From positions 28,865-92,864 of the forward strand of contig JAQGLY010000017.1 in the NCBI GenBank assembly GCA_028292625.1: a DNA stretch of 64,000 nt, read 5' to 3'. The translations under genes and the position numbers were made by a program. Below are positions 1-9,201 of the stretch, in pieces. The notes under the pieces were generated by a model. It was given only the letters and a program-made list of their open reading frames with translations, did no database searches and was not told where the DNA came from. Origin of the DNA: Herbaspirillum sp. GTDB taxonomy: Bacteria; Pseudomonadota; Gammaproteobacteria; Burkholderiales; Burkholderiaceae_D. The first letter of the stretch is position 1. Each line of letters begins with the position of its first letter.

Positions 1-223
1 GGGTGGGCGCGGCGCGTGTTGCCCGCTGCCGAAGCGGCCGCGACAGCAACCAGCGGCCCGTGCGCGGCCGATGGGCTTCGTCCCTGGGATCGATGGCGGT
101 ATAGCGGAAGCGCGGCGGGGCGATCGGCGACGGGCCGAAGTTGACCGGGCGCGCGGCCACGGAAGACAGGCTTGCGTTCAATGGAGGCGTGCCGATCGCC
201 AGGGACAGTCCGAAGGGGGGCAT
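1..223 (-). CDS. Possible N-terminal part of an unknown protein, cut by the left edge
   Basis: An open frame on the minus strand runs from an ATG to the window edge without a stop (74 codons visible). It begins MPPFGLSLAIGTPPL and is rich in Pro, Arg and Ala. A second minus frame starting at 260 is also open to the edge, so at this GC level openness alone is weak support. I do not recognise either product and see no ribosome binding site that decides between them. The roughly 130-165 bases between these starts and tgt hold no gene; they would contain divergent promoters if the frame is real. Confidence 0.22.
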   Translation of the reverse strand, partial: MPPFGLSLAIGTPPLNASLSSVAARPVNFGPSPIAPPRFRYTAIDPRDEAHRPRTGRWLLSRPLRQRATRAAPT

Positions 224-381
224 TTGTTTCGTTGCGGAAATTATTTGAGCGGCCCGACATGATATAGGCATGCCAGCCTATCAGAGCCTCTCAGGATTGG
301 TAGAGCCGGCCGTAAAACAAGTAGTTCTAGGAATGCATTGCCGTTTCAAGTACCCTGACGCCTGTTTTTTGAACACAGTAG

Positions 382-1518
<1,137 letters not shown>

Positions 1519-1665
1519 CGCCGGGGGCGCCTGTCCCGCTTCCGCGCGCTGCGGCGCAACATGCGAGGCCGTCCTCGGACCGCCCAGCTTGCAATACTAT
1601 CGGGTTATTGCGCCCCGCCGGTGCTAAAATGCCGAGTTCTTTTCAATAACCAACTGGAGTAACAC

Positions 1666-1998
1666 GTGTTAATTTCCGATGCATTCGCGCAAGCGACCGG
1701 TCCTGGCGCAGGTGGCCTGATGGGTAACCTGACCAGTTTCCTGCCGATTATCCTGATGTTCGCCGTGCTGTATTTCCTGATGATCCGTCCGCAGATGAAG
1801 CGCCAGAAAGAGCAGAAGGCGATGATGGATGCGCTGGCCAAGGGCGACGAAGTGGTGACTTCCGGCGGTCTGCTGGGCAAGGTGACCAAGGTCAACGATG
1901 GTTATGTGACCGTTGAAATCTCCGAAGGCACTGAAGTCGTTGTGCAGAAAAGCGCGATCACCACGCTGCTGCCGAAGGGCACCGTCAAGGGGCTGTAA
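1666..1998 (+). CDS. yajC: Preprotein translocase subunit YajC
   Basis: YajC is a small inner-membrane protein that associates with SecDF and the SecYEG translocon. The 110-residue product has one hydrophobic segment (about residues 18-40, FLPIILMFAVLYFLMI) followed by RPQMKRQKEQ and a small soluble domain containing GDEVVTSGGLLGKV, all typical of the family. The start is GTG: GGAG lies six bases upstream, and no ATG gives the conserved N-terminus. It stands about 150 bases after tgt and 140 before secD, so an operon is likely but not proven. Confidence 0.95.
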   Translation: MLISDAFAQATGPGAGGLMGNLTSFLPIILMFAVLYFLMIRPQMKRQKEQKAMMDALAKGDEVVTSGGLLGKVTKVNDGYVTVEISEGTEVVVQKSAITTLLPKGTVKGL

Positions 1999-2139
1999 TT
2001 TGCGGGGCCGACCGTGGCCGGGTTTGCGTGCGGAATTTCGCGCGCGGCCGGCGGCTGGTCCGCAATCTGTCGCAAGCGATGTCCGCACGTATGTACGTCA
2101 TGTACCAAACGCACGTAACGTCTAATCAATGCTGAAACT

Positions 2140-4080
2140 ATGAATCGTTATCCTCTCTGGAAATATGTACTGCTGGTGCTGGCCTTGCTGTTCGGTACCG
2201 TGTATACCCTGCCGAATTTCTTCGGCGAATCCCCCGCGGTGCAGATCAGCAGCGCCAAATCCACGCTCAAGCTGACCCCCGAGGTGTTGACCCGGGCCCA
2301 GGATATTCTGCAGAAGGGCAATCTGCCGCCGGAGAGCATACTTTTCGACAACAGCACGCTGCAAGCCTCGGTGCGCGCCCGTTTCACCAATACCGACGAA
2401 CAGTTCAAGGCCAAGACGCTGCTCGAGCACGAACTCAATACCGATCCCACCGATCCCGCCTATATCATCGCCTTCAATCTGCTGCCGAACACGCCGCAAT
2501 GGATGCAAAGCCTGCACGCGTTCCCGATGTTCCTGGGCCTCGATCTGCGCGGCGGCGTGCATTTCCTGATGCAGGTCGACATCAAGGCGGTCATCAACAA
2601 GCGCCTGCAGGGCTTGCTGACCTCCACCCGCAGCATTCTGCGCGACAAGAACATCCGTCATAACGGCATCGCCCGCGTCGGCGACACCATTGAAATTGCG
2701 TTCCGCGACGAGCCCACCCGCGCCGCCGCCAAGGAAGCGCTGGCGTCGCAACTGGCCGAGATGCTGTTGACCGACGCAGGCGCCGGCCAGGATCTGAAAT
2801 TGATCGGCACCCTGCGTCCCGAAGCCCTGCGCCAGACGCAGGACGACGGCGTCAAGCAAAACATCCTGACGCTGTCCAAGCGCGTCAACGAACTGGGCGT
2901 GAGCGAACCGACCATTCAGCGCCAGGGCGCCGACCGCATCGTGGTCGAATTGCCCGGCGTGCAGGACGTGTCGCGCGCCAAGGACATCATCGGCCGCACC
3001 GCCACGCTGGAAGTGCGCATGGTCGACGAATCGATCGTCCGCGGCACGGAACTGAGCTCCGCGGTGCCGTTCGGTTCCGAACTGTTCAAAACCGGAAAGA
3101 ACGCGCCCGTCATCCTGTACAAGGAGCCCATTCTGACCGGCGATTACATCTCCAGCGCGTCGGCCAGCTTCGACCAGAACCATCAGGCCGCGGTCAGCAT
3201 CGATCTGAACGGCGACGGCGGCCGCAGAATGCGCGATGCGACGCGCAACAAGATCGGCAAGGCAATGGCCATCGTGCTGTTTGAAAAAGGCAAGGGCGAA
3301 GTGCTGACGGTCGCCACCATCCGTGACGAACTGGGTTCGCGCTTCCAGATTACCGGCATGGAATCGCCGGAAGCAGCGGCCGACCTGTCGCTGCTGCTGC
3401 GCGCCGGTTCGCTGGCGGCGCCGATGGAAATCATCGAAGAACGCACTATCGGGCCGCAACTCGGCGCCGACAATATCCGCAAGGGTTTCGAATCGACCAT
3501 GTACGGCTTCCTGGTGATCGCCGCGTTCATGATCTGCTACTACCTGATGTTCGGCCTGTTCAGTGCGATAGCGCTGTCGGTCAATCTGCTGTTGCTGGTG
3601 GCGCTGCTGTCGACGCTGCAAGCCACGCTGACGCTGCCCGGCATCGCCGCGATCGCGCTGACGCTGGGCATGGCGATCGACTCCAACGTGCTGATCAACG
3701 AACGCATTCGCGAAGAGCTGCGCGCGGGCAATACGCCGCAGGCCGCCATCGCGATCGGCTTCGAACGCGCGTGGGCCACGATTCTGGACTCCAACGTGAC
3801 GACCCTGATCGCCGGTCTGGCGCTGCTGATTTTCGGCTCCGGCGCGATTCGCGGCTTTGCCGTTGTGCATTGTCTCGGCATCCTGACCTCGATGTTCTCG
3901 GCCGTATTCTTCTCGCGCGGACTGGCCAATCTCTGGTATGGCCGCCGCAAAAAGCTTTCCGCCCTCGCCATCGGCCAGATCTGGAAACCCGCCGACGTCG
4001 CGGTCAAGGGCGCGCTGGATGGCGACGCGTTGCCGAAGGCGCCGCGGGCGTCGAAGGTATCCCGGCCGCGCCGCAAATAA
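2140..4080 (+). CDS. secD: Protein translocase subunit SecD
   Basis: SecD with SecF uses the proton gradient to help pull secreted proteins across the inner membrane. The 646 residues comprise an N-terminal membrane helix (about 10-27), a large periplasmic region containing LGLDLRGGVHFLMQV, and a C-terminal block of membrane segments (about 450-610) with GIAAIALTLGMAIDSNVLI and an RND-type fold. It is some 30 residues longer than the E. coli protein, with a basic, Pro/Lys-rich tail ending PRRK. The ATG has no strong Shine-Dalgarno sequence. secF follows after 47 bases. Confidence 0.97.
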   Translation: MNRYPLWKYVLLVLALLFGTVYTLPNFFGESPAVQISSAKSTLKLTPEVLTRAQDILQKGNLPPESILFDNSTLQASVRARFTNTDEQFKAKTLLEHELNTDPTDPAYIIAFNLLPNTPQWMQSLHAFPMFLGLDLRGGVHFLMQVDIKAVINKRLQGLLTSTRSILRDKNIRHNGIARVGDTIEIAFRDEPTRAAAKEALASQLAEMLLTDAGAGQDLKLIGTLRPEALRQTQDDGVKQNILTLSKRVNELGVSEPTIQRQGADRIVVELPGVQDVSRAKDIIGRTATLEVRMVDESIVRGTELSSAVPFGSELFKTGKNAPVILYKEPILTGDYISSASASFDQNHQAAVSIDLNGDGGRRMRDATRNKIGKAMAIVLFEKGKGEVLTVATIRDELGSRFQITGMESPEAAADLSLLLRAGSLAAPMEIIEERTIGPQLGADNIRKGFESTMYGFLVIAAFMICYYLMFGLFSAIALSVNLLLLVALLSTLQATLTLPGIAAIALTLGMAIDSNVLINERIREELRAGNTPQAAIAIGFERAWATILDSNVTTLIAGLALLIFGSGAIRGFAVVHCLGILTSMFSAVFFSRGLANLWYGRRKKLSALAIGQIWKPADVAVKGALDGDALPKAPRASKVSRPRRK

Positions 4081-4127
4081 TCGAAGCTTGAGGATAGGTC
4101 CCTCGCAGGGATCGGACAGAAAGGGTA

Positions 4128-5075
4128 ATGATGGAATTTTTCCGGATTAAAAAAGATATACCGTTCATGCGCCATGCGCTGATCTTCAATGTCATTTCGG
4201 CGCTGACGTTCATCGCCGCGGTGTTTTTCCTGTTCGACAGGGGCCTGCATTTCTCGATCGAATTCACCGGCGGCACGGTGATGGAAGTGCATTACCCGTC
4301 GGCCGCCAATATCGAGCAAACCCGGCAATCGATAGAAAAGCTGGGCTATGCCGACGCCCAGGTGCAAAGCTTCGGCACCGCGCAGGACGTCCTGATCCGC
4401 TTGCCGGCGCGTAGCGGCGTCAACGCATCGGAGCAAAGCGGAAAAGTCATCGCCACCCTGCAGAGCCAGGAACCCGGCGTCAAACTGCAGCGCGTGGAAT
4501 TCGTCGGTCCGCAGGTCGGCGAGGAACTGGCGCACGACGGCCTGATGGCGCTGGGCATGGTGGTGATCGGCATCATGATCTATCTGGCGATCCGCTTCGA
4601 ATGGAAATACGCGATCGCCGGCGTGATCGCGAACTTGCACGATATCGTCATCATTCTCGGTTTCTTCGCATTCTTCCAGTGGGAGTTTTCGCTGACCGTG
4701 CTGGCGGCGGTGCTGGCGGTGCTGGGCTATTCGGTCAACGAATCGGTGGTGGTGTTCGACCGCGTGCGTGAAACCTTCCGCGATCGCCGCTACGGCAAAA
4801 TGACCACGCCGGAAGTGCTGAACCATGGGATCACCCGCACCATTTCCCGCACCATCATCACCCACGGCAGCACCGAAGTCATGGTGCTGTCGATGCTGAT
4901 TTTCGGCGGCCCTACGCTGCATTATTTCGCGGCGGCGCTGACCATCGGCATCGTGTTCGGCATTTACTCGTCGGTGTTTGTTGCCGCGGCGCTGGCGATG
5001 TGGTTGGGCGTCAAGCGCGAAGACATGATCAAGCCGATCAAGCCGAAGGACGAAACCGACGGCGCGGTGGTCTGA
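4128..5075 (+). CDS. secF: Protein translocase subunit SecF
   Basis: SecF is the membrane partner of SecD in post-translocational protein export. The 315 residues show a first membrane helix at about 18-37, the family motif FSIEFTGGTVMEVHY, and five further membrane segments that include VLGYSVNESVVVFDRVRE and ITRTISRTIITHGSTE. Two ATG codons stand in tandem at the start; the first is used here and the second is equally possible. A GC-rich hairpin follows the stop, so the yajC-secD-secF unit probably ends here. Confidence 0.97.
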   Translation: MMEFFRIKKDIPFMRHALIFNVISALTFIAAVFFLFDRGLHFSIEFTGGTVMEVHYPSAANIEQTRQSIEKLGYADAQVQSFGTAQDVLIRLPARSGVNASEQSGKVIATLQSQEPGVKLQRVEFVGPQVGEELAHDGLMALGMVVIGIMIYLAIRFEWKYAIAGVIANLHDIVIILGFFAFFQWEFSLTVLAAVLAVLGYSVNESVVVFDRVRETFRDRRYGKMTTPEVLNHGITRTISRTIITHGSTEVMVLSMLIFGGPTLHYFAAALTIGIVFGIYSSVFVAAALAMWLGVKREDMIKPIKPKDETDGAVV

Positions 5076-5111
5076 CCCGCTTGACCGTCCCTTGACTGGA
5101 CCGCTGGAAAA

Positions 5112-5161
5112 ACGGCGCGCCACGACGGCGCGCCGTATTGCATTTTGATAGCCTTTTTTTT
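5112..5161 (+). terminator. Hairpin after secF, probable terminator
   Basis: A perfect 10-bp inverted repeat, ACGGCGCGCC and GGCGCGCCGT with a 5-base loop, begins 37 bases after the secF stop. The T run (TTTTTTTT) comes only about 17 bases after the stem, so this is not a textbook intrinsic terminator. It sits just before the tcdA start and may also affect that leader. Confidence 0.5.
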
Positions 5162-5170
5162 ACCGACGCC

Positions 5171-6004
5171 ATGAGCTTGCCAGACCTTTCCGTTGGACCC
5201 GCTGTCGACGCGGCGGAAGTCGACTTCGATCGCCGCTTCGGCGGCATTGCCCGGCTGTATGGCGCGGCCGCTTTGCAGCGGTTCCGCCGGTCGCACATAT
5301 GCGTGGTCGGCGTCGGCGGGGTCGGCTCCTGGGCGGTCGAAGCGCTGGCGCGCAGTGCGATCGGCGGCATCACGATGATCGATCTGGACAATCTGGCCGA
5401 ATCGAACGTCAACCGCCAGATTCACGCGCTCAGCGACACGCTGGGCAAGGCCAAGGTGACCGCGCTGGCCGAACGCGTCGCATTGATCAATCCGTTCTGC
5501 AAAGTCACCGAAATCGAGGATTTCCTGACGCCGGACAATCTCGATCGGATGATAGGCGCGCATGCCTACGATTACGTAATCGACGCCATCGACAACGTGC
5601 AGGCCAAAGTCGCCCTGATCGCTTATTGCCGCGACCATGCCATCCCCTTGCTGACCGTCGGCAGCGCCGGCGGCCAGACCGATCCGTCCAAAATAGAAGT
5701 GCGCGACCTATCCAAAACCGAGCAGGAACCGCTATTGGCGAAGGTGCGCAAGCGCTTGCGCAGCTATCATCGCTTCCCGCGCGGCGACCGCAACCGCTTC
5801 GGCGTCGACGCGGTGTTTTCCACCGAACCGGTGCGCATGCCGGTCGATGAAGCCTGTGCCGTCGACGGCGAAGCTTTGGACTATGCATCCGAAGGCGTCA
5901 CCGGTTTGAACTGCGCCGGCTACGGCTCGGCAGTGGTGGTGACTGCCTCGTTTGGGCTCGCGGCGGCCGCGCATGTGCTGCGGAAACTGGCGCAATCCGT
6001 TTAG
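5171..6004 (+). CDS. tcdA: tRNA threonylcarbamoyladenosine dehydratase (TcdA/CsdL, E1-like fold)
   Basis: TcdA uses ATP to cyclise t6A37 in tRNA to ct6A, and belongs to the ThiF/MoeB/E1-like superfamily. The 277 residues contain the nucleotide-binding loop GVGGVGSWAVEALARS, the adenylation-site signature LDNLAESNVNRQIHAL, and DYVIDAIDNVQAK. The N-terminus before FDRRFGGIARLYG is variable in the family. The ATG is preferred over an upstream TTG in the same frame, which would lie inside the secF terminator region. It is a stand-alone gene; no csd or suf genes are nearby. Confidence 0.92.
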   Translation: MSLPDLSVGPAVDAAEVDFDRRFGGIARLYGAAALQRFRRSHICVVGVGGVGSWAVEALARSAIGGITMIDLDNLAESNVNRQIHALSDTLGKAKVTALAERVALINPFCKVTEIEDFLTPDNLDRMIGAHAYDYVIDAIDNVQAKVALIAYCRDHAIPLLTVGSAGGQTDPSKIEVRDLSKTEQEPLLAKVRKRLRSYHRFPRGDRNRFGVDAVFSTEPVRMPVDEACAVDGEALDYASEGVTGLNCAGYGSAVVVTASFGLAAAAHVLRKLAQSV

Positions 6005-6149
6005 GCTGGCGGCCGGTTGAAGCGGCATGTCTATCTTGCCCGCGGGCACCCCCGGCTTAAGCCGACCTGGCCATGACAATATTCTTCCGGACAGCGGGGT
6101 CATTGGCCCGCGTCCATGCTAGAATTTCTCAGTGGATTTGGGAGGACAT

Positions 6150-6401
6150 ATGACCGTTCAGTTCACAGGAGCGACGAATACCGACGGCAACCGTCTGGTT
6201 TTCGACACGCGCGCGCATGAGTACGACGATGGGAAATTTCAGGGTTTCGTGCACCTGATTCTTTTCCGCGACAGCAGCCAGGAGGAGAAGGATTTTCCCT
6301 GCGGCGCTATACGCGATACCGAAGAAGAAGCGCTGGCGGATGCACTGAAGCTGAGCAAGGAGTTGCCGATCAGCCGCGGGTCCGCAATTGGAAAAGTCTG
6401 A
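6150..6401 (+). CDS. Small conserved-looking hypothetical protein (83 aa)
   Basis: I do not recognise this protein. It is soluble and acidic, with no signal peptide or membrane segment. GGAGG ends four bases before the ATG and clearly decides the start. The N-terminal half reads like a small beta structure (RLVFDTRAHEYDDGKFQG, then VHLILFRD); the second half is helical (DTEEEALADALKLSKEL). The only cysteine is in DFPCGAI. Base composition matches the chromosomal background. It stands alone, with about 145 bases before it and 270 apparently empty bases after it. Confidence 0.72.
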   Translation: MTVQFTGATNTDGNRLVFDTRAHEYDDGKFQGFVHLILFRDSSQEEKDFPCGAIRDTEEEALADALKLSKELPISRGSAIGKV

Positions 6402-6669
6402 GTCATCTTCAAACCGCCGCTTGCGCCATCGATCGAGCGCCCCAGATCCCTACTTGCTTGAATGGAATTCCGGTCGCTCGGGCGATAGGCGCCATGTATA
6501 TGTCTAGTTTTGGATGCGAGCGACACAAAAATCTCAGCGCCATTTCAATGTGAGCAATTTATTGAAAAATGCCCTTTTCAGGGGACGGTCGCAGAAAATG
6601 ATACGAGCTATACCGAATTTTTGAATCTGTTTAAGCAACCTTTACATGCTGGTTGCCGCATAAGGCCTA

Positions 6670-7698
6670 CTAAATTTTGGGTTGCTCGTATTGTTCTATA
6701 TTTTTAGCTGCGGAAAACGCACGAGTCTCTTTGTTTATTGCCGCAATCCTTCGGCGATATTTCAATGTAGGTAATTCGACCAGAAAATACGAAACTGCAC
6801 CCGCTAAAACTGACAAGAAAAGCAGCAGAAACATAAATCTGATTCGTGATTCTTTGAAAATGCCGTAATGGTCTAGCGTTACTAAAATTGGATAATGTCC
6901 TAAAAAACATCCGTAAGATACAGCCCCCATCCAGTTGTCTATTTTTTTCGGTCGTAGATGTCGTAACAACATGATGCAGGCTGCACCAAAATAAAGACCT
7001 AGAAATATTTCCTTGTTGAAGCCTTTATTAATTTGCCCGGTCATTAATAAGCCCAAATAATTAATCGTCAGAGGTATTAGTGCGATTGTGAAGTACTTCC
7101 ATTTCTTCCAATAGATTAAATGCCCAATGATGAAAAATATCAAAGTACCAGGTAGGCTGTAATAGCTGAATTCGAGTATTGGAATTGCATTCCATGTTGC
7201 GCAGCAGAATACGATAGTGGCTACAGCAAAGGCTCCGACAATGGTGACAGAAGACGTAAATAAGACGGGAACTGAAAGATAAAATAAAAATTCTGTGGCA
7301 AGTGATCCCGATGGAGGGTCTATCGGGAAAATATTTGCAGTAGGTACATATCCGGCCAATCCTAGGGGTAATAGAGCGATATTGTTCCAGGCATCACTGG
7401 CACCTAATTTGTTGGGTGTGAAATTTGGCGATGATAGTGAAAAAACGTAGAAAACAAAAAAACATATCGCGACGTAAAAATAAAATTGAGGGCCTATTCT
7501 GATTACTCTGTCTTTGAGAAATCCGCTTGAATTTGGAGGTGTCGAAAAGCGTGCAGAATATAGCCCGCTGATCACGTATCCGGAAATTATAAAAAATATA
7601 ATTACAGCTGTAACTCCGGTGTTGTAATCGAAGGGGGTAAATCTCGCATGATAGGTTACCACTGCGCATGCAAGCAAAAGCCTCAATGCCCCAAACAT
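6670..7698 (-). CDS. Membrane acyltransferase, acyltransferase-3 family
   Basis: This is an integral membrane protein of 342 residues with about ten hydrophobic segments, like the OatA/NodX/WecH family that acetylates or acylates cell-surface sugars. The N-terminus carries the family's conserved Arg and His (LRLLLACAVVTYHA, Arg6 and His17), then IIFFIISGYVISGLY and KDRVIRIGPQFYFYV. The target sugar cannot be told. The gene is visibly AT-rich (many lines near 35-42% GC by eye, against about 60% around it) and uses codons unlike its neighbours, which suggests horizontal transfer. It has no operon partner and lies downstream of tRNA-His. Confidence 0.9.
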   Translation of the reverse strand: MFGALRLLLACAVVTYHARFTPFDYNTGVTAVIIFFIISGYVISGLYSARFSTPPNSSGFLKDRVIRIGPQFYFYVAICFFVFYVFSLSSPNFTPNKLGASDAWNNIALLPLGLAGYVPTANIFPIDPPSGSLATEFLFYLSVPVLFTSSVTIVGAFAVATIVFCCATWNAIPILEFSYYSLPGTLIFFIIGHLIYWKKWKYFTIALIPLTINYLGLLMTGQINKGFNKEIFLGLYFGAACIMLLRHLRPKKIDNWMGAVSYGCFLGHYPILVTLDHYGIFKESRIRFMFLLLFLSVLAGAVSYFLVELPTLKYRRRIAAINKETRAFSAAKNIEQYEQPKI

Positions 7699-8149
7699 TG
7701 GATTCCTTTTATTTTTAGTTGATATCAGAATATTGCTGTTGCAATATATCGCGCACGGAGTGTATCGCGAAATAGAAATTCAGGTATTTTTCATAAATTT
7801 ATACCTGCCACGCAATCGGGATTGCTGGTTATTGCGTATGGCGCTATGGCGTATATGGACCCAACGCTGCGGCCTGTTTTTCTGTAATTTAACATCTTGA
7901 AGCGGCGATATCCATCGTCGGCATGATGATTAGGGGATTGGAACGCATCGGGGCGATACCGAAGATGCGCGGACCGTCTTACAAGAATGGATCGTGCGGG
8001 GGGGATCGGCGGAAGGAGGGTAATGTTCGGTAAAATTTGTAGCGAGAATGATGCTGTAATACTGACTATGAAAATTGAAATCACCTTCCAAAAATTGGAA
8101 TGTCATTTTCCACGGATTTTTGATGATTGGCGGAAAGCCTTGAATTCTT
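7699..8149. other. Gene-free stretch between the acyltransferase and tRNA-His
   Basis: No credible coding frame is present; the short open frames on both strands lack ribosome binding sites and recognisable products. Composition shifts from AT-rich near the acyltransferase to mixed near the tRNA. It must hold the promoter of the acyltransferase. A small palindrome TCCAA-AAA-TTGGA lies about 45 bases beyond the tRNA 3' end but has no T run on the tRNA strand. I found no second copy of the tRNA 3' end. Confidence 0.6.
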
Positions 8150-8226
8150 TGGGGTGGACGACGGGGCTCGAACCCGCGACAACAGGAATCACAATCCTGG
8201 ACTCTACCAACTGAGCTACGACCACC
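8150..8226 (-). tRNA. tRNA-His (anticodon GTG)
   Basis: On the minus strand the sequence folds as a cloverleaf: D-arm region TAGCTCAGTTGGTAGAG, anticodon stem-loop CAGGA-TTGTGAT-TCCTG with anticodon GTG, T-loop GGTTCGAACCC, and an encoded CCA end. The extra 5' G at position -1 opposite C73, the identity mark of tRNA-His, is present. The acceptor stem (GTGGTCG with CGTCCAC) pairs except for a U5-U68 mismatch. The gene stands alone. Confidence 0.95.
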
Positions 8227-8271
8227 ATTGAGGCGACACTGAAAATAATGCCGCCGATAAGACAGCTGGGA

Positions 8272-8300
8272 ATTATACAAACATGTGGCGGTACTTGCAA
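8272..8300 (-). promoter_or_regulatory. Sigma-70 type promoter for tRNA-His
   Basis: Reading the minus strand, TTGCAA is followed after exactly 17 bases by a perfect TATAAT, about 45 bases before the tRNA 5' end. Spacing and position fit a strong stable-RNA promoter. Confidence 0.7.
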
Positions 8301-8332
8301 ACGAAATAAGCGCGGCCCGCATACAAACGTGC

Positions 8333-9193
8333 TCAAGTCGTATGGATGTCCTGCGCCTGCGGGGCTACGGCGGTAACGGCGGGGGTCAATCTCAACAGTC
8401 TGGCAAATGCCGTCTGCAAGCTGCCGGCGCCGGCGCTGGTGTAGGCGCTTAGCGTACCCATGCCGTGTTCCGATGCGCGGCGCAGGCCTGCCGCGTCGAT
8501 CAGCCGCGTCAATTGCCGGCTGACCGCTTGCCCGGTATCGACGATGCCTATCGATGCGGCGCCGAGTTTGCGCAGCGTATCCTCAATCAGCGGACGCACG
8601 AACGGATAGTGCGTGCAGCCCAGCACCAGCGTATCGATTTGCCGTTCCAGCAGCAGGCTCAAATGGCCTTGCAGCAAATGCGCCGTCGGCGGCGCATACA
8701 ACGCCCCCTGTTCGATCAGATCGACCAGACCTACGCAGGCGGTGCTGTGAAAATTTGCGCCGGTGGAGACGCTCAATTGGTCGCGCAATGCGATGAAACG
8801 GGCGCTGGCAAGCGTGGCGCGCGTTGCCAATACGCCGACCTGCCGATTACGGGATTGCTGTGCGGCAGGCTTGAGCCCGGGTTCGATGCCGACCACGATC
8901 AGCGCCGGATATTGCGCGCGCAATGCGACGATCGCAGCGGCGGTGGCAGTGTTGCAGGCGACCACCAGCGCCTTGGCGCCTCGCGCCAGCAGGAATTGCG
9001 CGATCGCCAGCGAACGCGCGACGATTTCCGCTTCGCTGCGGTCGCCGTACGGCGCATAGCCGGAATCGGCGAAATACAGCAGATGCTCGTGCGGCAGATC
9101 GGCATGCATGTGGCGCAGCACCGACAAACCGCCGACGCCGGAATCGAAAATGCCGATGGGCGCATCGGCAGCCATCGGCATTGCAGGCGGCAT
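8333..9193 (-). CDS. murI: Glutamate racemase
   Basis: MurI converts L- to D-glutamate for peptidoglycan. The 286 residues carry the family start IGIFDSGVGGLSVLRHM and the two catalytic-cysteine motifs VVACNTATAAA and VLGCTHYPFV. The chosen ATG (MPPAMPMAAD) lies eight bases after the fumarase stop. Two further ATGs follow at once, and no clear Shine-Dalgarno sequence separates them, so the first few residues are uncertain. Longer readings would overlap the fumarase gene. The tight spacing suggests cotranscription with fumarase. The C-terminal tail after about residue 260 is variable, Ala-rich and probably disordered. Confidence 0.94.
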   Translation of the reverse strand: MPPAMPMAADAPIGIFDSGVGGLSVLRHMHADLPHEHLLYFADSGYAPYGDRSEAEIVARSLAIAQFLLARGAKALVVACNTATAAAIVALRAQYPALIVVGIEPGLKPAAQQSRNRQVGVLATRATLASARFIALRDQLSVSTGANFHSTACVGLVDLIEQGALYAPPTAHLLQGHLSLLLERQIDTLVLGCTHYPFVRPLIEDTLRKLGAASIGIVDTGQAVSRQLTRLIDAAGLRRASEHGMGTLSAYTSAGAGSLQTAFARLLRLTPAVTAVAPQAQDIHTT

Positions 9194-9201
9194 ACTGGGG
9201 C

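Noticed and set aside
2122..3870. Long open frames antisense to secD and to many other genes (for example glnA, cysN, metG)
   Set aside because: They mirror the codon bias of high-GC genes on the other strand, lack ribosome binding sites and known motifs, and are full of Arg, Gln and His.
6402..8226. Integrative element at tRNA-His with duplicated attachment site
   Set aside because: I searched the left side of the acyltransferase for a copy of the tRNA 3' end and found none; no integrase is present.
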